The notes under the pieces were generated by a model. The model was given only the letters and a program-made list of their open reading frames with translations. It made no database searches and was not told where the DNA came from. From assembly GCF_003977755.1 (NCBI RefSeq), contig NZ_RQWN01000003.1, positions 186,001 to 250,000 on the forward strand: a DNA stretch of 64,000 bases, read 5' to 3'. Within the stretch, counting starts at the first letter, position 1. Every line of letters starts with the position of its first letter. A program made the position numbers and the translations under genes. The DNA is from Haloterrigena salifodinae. Lineage in GTDB: Archaea; Halobacteriota; Halobacteria; Halobacteriales; Natrialbaceae. This document shows positions 62,174 to 64,000 of this stretch, piece after piece.

Positions 62174-62893
62174 TCACCCTCGAGCGGACGACCGGTCGCG
62201 ACCGCCGCGTACGAACTGCAACCCGCCGAACACGACAAGCGTGGCGACGAAGATCAGGACGGCGTCGATCGCGGCGCCGCTCGTCGCGAGCGCGACGACG
62301 CCGACCGCGACGGCGATCGCGAACGCGACCGTCTGCTGGTCGGTCGGGTAGCGGGCCGTCAGCCGGTTCGCGACCACCAAGAACGTCACGCCGACGGCGA
62401 CCCCGGCGACGACGTCGACGAGATAGTGGACGCCCAGCGCGATCCGCGAGGCGGAAACGAGCGAGACGACCGTCGCCGCCGCGGCGGCCCGCTGGCGGGC
62501 CGTGCCGATCGAGAGCCGCCGGGCGAGGCCGCCGTAGACGACCGTCGTCAGGACGGCGTGTCCGCTCGGGAACCCGTAGCCGTCGGCGGTCCCCGTCGCC
62601 TCGTACAGCGACCGGGCCAGCGGTCCCAGCGCCTCGAGTTCGGCGAGCGGTTGGCCGGGTCGGGGAAGAGCGAAGGCGTATTTCAGGGCGGTCACCAGCG
62701 AGAAGCCGGCCAGCATCAGCCCGACGAGGACGGCGGCGTCCTCGCGGTCGTCCGGCCGAAGCCAGTAGACGACCCCGACGAGGAGGACCAGAAACCAGAC
62801 GTCCCCCAGCTGGGTCAGGAGGGCGACCAGCAACGCCGCCCACTCGGGGACGAGTTCTTGGATCTGCGGGAGGACACCGATTCCCCGTGACAT
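62174..62893 (-). CDS. PAP2-family membrane phosphatase
   Basis: 239 residues, about six helices. The three PAP2 motifs are present: KYAFALPRP, PSGHAVLTT and SRIALGVHYLVDVVAG, giving the catalytic His residues. It should dephosphorylate lipid phosphates, for example isoprenoid pyrophosphate or phosphatidate analogues, at the membrane. The two genes here converge with 19 bases between. Confidence 0.93.
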   Translation of the reverse strand: MSRGIGVLPQIQELVPEWAALLVALLTQLGDVWFLVLLVGVVYWLRPDDREDAAVLVGLMLAGFSLVTALKYAFALPRPGQPLAELEALGPLARSLYEATGTADGYGFPSGHAVLTTVVYGGLARRLSIGTARQRAAAAATVVSLVSASRIALGVHYLVDVVAGVAVGVTFLVVANRLTARYPTDQQTVAFAIAVAVGVVALATSGAAIDAVLIFVATLVVFGGLQFVRGGRDRSSARG

Positions 62894-62998
62894 GACCGCC
62901 GCTACGCCGAGGGTACACTAATTGGTATCGGCTTGCTTCGGCTCGAGTCACGGGTTACGAGGTCGTTTCTGTTCCGCGGAGCTCGTCTCGTAGCGAAC

Positions 62999-63436
62999 AT
63001 GGACGAGCAGGCGCGGCTGACGAAACTGGACGACGAGAACGCGGGACGGCTCGTAGAAACTGTACTCGAGGCCGAGTACGTCGCCCGACTCGAGCGGTAT
63101 CTCGACGCCGAACACGACGAGGCGGTGCCGACCGAGAACCCGCGCGCGTTCAAGCGTGGCGACGGCGTCCGGGCCGTCAGCTTCGAGACCGAAACGACGG
63201 TCGCGGACAGGCCGGCCCTCGCGGTGACGGTCCACGTCGACGACGGGGCGGTCGTGCAGACGACCGCCGAACGGCGCGGCTCGGACGTCGACGGGACGGT
63301 AGAGCTCCTGTTCCCGGCCGAGATCGCTCCCGACCCGGCCGAGGTGGTGAGAAACCTCTTCGAGCCGAGGGGTCAGTCCGTCTCGGTGACCGTCGACGAA
63401 TCGGGCGACGTGACGGCGTACGCGATCGAGGTGTGA
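62999..63436 (+). CDS. uncharacterised acidic protein
   Basis: 145 residues starting MDEQARLTKLDDENAGRLVE. An alpha-beta layout with ENPRAFKRGDGVRAVSFETE and the late GTVELLFPAEIAPDPAEVVR. The GC3 pattern is that of a real gene. I do not recognise the family. Confidence 0.7.
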   Translation: MDEQARLTKLDDENAGRLVETVLEAEYVARLERYLDAEHDEAVPTENPRAFKRGDGVRAVSFETETTVADRPALAVTVHVDDGAVVQTTAERRGSDVDGTVELLFPAEIAPDPAEVVRNLFEPRGQSVSVTVDESGDVTAYAIEV

Positions 63437-63477
63437 ACCGAACGAACGGAAAAGAAACCGACGCGAACCGACTCAGC

Positions 63478-64000
63478 TCAGTGACCCTGGTCGTGCGGGT
63501 TCAGCGCGGTGCCGTAGTTCTCGGCGTGGTCGGTGTAATCGATAAACCGGGGCGCGTCGGGGTCGAAGGGACGCTCGAGGCTCTCGAAGGCCTTCTTCTT
63601 GTCCCAGCCCTGGAGCTTGCCGACCGCCGAGCGGTCCTCGAGATCGTGGTAGTCGAGTTTCGGCTCGGTCATTTCCCAGGCCTTCATTCCCTGATCGGTC
63701 CGGATGATGACACTCGAGTACTCGTCGGAAGAGCCGACGGAGCCGACAGTGATGTCCGAACAGAAGCCGGTGAAGTCGGCACACTCGTCGCAGCCCTTGA
63801 GCGCGGCGTCGTGGAAGTTCTCGATGTCCTCCTCGACGATCATCTCGCCGTCGTGGTCGTAGACCATCATCTTCCCGTTGAGGACGTCCATCTTGCCGAT
63901 CTCCGACGGGGAGATGCCGCGCTTTTCCTCGAGCTGTTCGCCCATGAGGCTGTGGTAGTTGAAGTTCTTCGTACACATCAGCGCGATCGTGTAGTCGACC
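63478..64000 (-). CDS. F420-dependent dehydrogenase beta subunit (FrhB/FdhB C-terminal domain), partial
   Basis: The C-terminal part of a gene that extends past the right edge; the visible end is 173 residues long. It reads VDYTIALMCTKNFNYHSL from the edge, GISPSEIGKMDVLNGKMMVY, KGCDECADFTGFCSDITVGS and VGSSDEYSSVIIRTDQGMKA. The Cys cluster and GSVGS-like segment are typical of the FrhB_FdhB_C domain of coenzyme F420 hydrogenase/dehydrogenase beta subunits, which move electrons between F420 and a partner. Haloarchaea make F420 but lack methanogenesis; the partner reaction is unknown. Confidence 0.85.
   Translation of the reverse strand, partial: VDYTIALMCTKNFNYHSLMGEQLEEKRGISPSEIGKMDVLNGKMMVYDHDGEMIVEEDIENFHDAALKGCDECADFTGFCSDITVGSVGSSDEYSSVIIRTDQGMKAWEMTEPKLDYHDLEDRSAVGKLQGWDKKKAFESLERPFDPDAPRFIDYTDHAENYGTALNPHDQGH

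Noticed and set aside
1-64000. CRISPR arrays, rRNA genes, intact insertion sequences or prophage
   Set aside because: No regularly spaced repeats, rRNA or transposase/integrase genes were recognised by eye in the window.

Overview
The window is a stretch of haloarchaeal chromosome (class Halobacteria). The evidence is the very high GC and GC3 content, acidic proteins, Tat-type lipoprotein signals, TATA boxes about 26 bases before start codons (leaderless transcripts), archaeal ribosomal protein L10e, archaeal SRP54, type II GAPDH and many HTH_10 or Lrp type regulators. The abundance of CTCGAG makes me lean towards Natrialbales, but that is a guess.

Layout. 1-1.35 kb holds the 5' part of a DEAD/DEAH helicase. 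1.5-2.5 kb is a decayed chemotaxis transducer. 2.5-6.8 kb is an iron(III)-chelate ABC uptake locus: permease, ATPase and two paralogous binding lipoproteins. Three identical-architecture palindromes, TTTAGG-N4-CCTAAA, each sit directly before a start codon. 6.9-8.8 kb carries a cupin, a cold-shock protein, a small membrane protein and an Lrp regulator. 9.1-13.1 kb encodes DabB and DabA, an inorganic-carbon uptake complex. A beta-carbonic anhydrase follows at 15 kb, and a strikingly AT-rich islet (13.2-14.65 kb) between them encodes a halocin-like Cys-rich precursor and a small membrane protein. 15.8-21.2 kb: oxidoreductase, hydrolase, an ABC-2 exporter and a site-2 protease with CBS domains. 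21.7-28.1 kb: small HTH protein, rpl10e, ATP-grasp ligase, Hsp20, GAPDH, a scar with remnants of two ParA/MinD genes, and an M29 aminopeptidase.

28.3-34.2 kb: phosphate transporter, UspA, cupredoxin-like lipoprotein, an operon of flavoprotein, VOC dioxygenase-like protein and hydrolase that resembles quinone-detoxification (Mhq) systems and has a perfect 16-bp palindrome upstream, and a glutamate-cysteine ligase-like protein. 34.5-40.9 kb: MEDS/PAS histidine kinase, C45 acyltransferase, a frameshifted lipoprotein, tRNA-Arg(TCT) with a duplicated 3' end beside it, a lipoprotein and a two-gene UPF0200/UPF0201 unit. 41-49.5 kb: CBS-MaoC fusion, SRP54, orphan HicB, a regulator/thioesterase pair with shared operators, and a disulfide reductase. 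49.5-64 kb: PAS/GAF kinase, asparagine synthetase, two divergent rhodaneses, a degenerate NodB-type lipoprotein, rubrerythrin-like protein, thiM-thiE, GNAT, AEC transporter, PAP2 phosphatase and the C-terminal part of an F420-dependent FrhB/FdhB-type subunit.

Most of the window is core and housekeeping DNA. The accessory signals are the AT-rich halocin-like islet, the tRNA-Arg repeat, a hairpin-rich in-frame insertion in the 32-kb flavoprotein, and several gene remnants (1.6, 7.3, 17.9, 25.6 and 38.3 kb).
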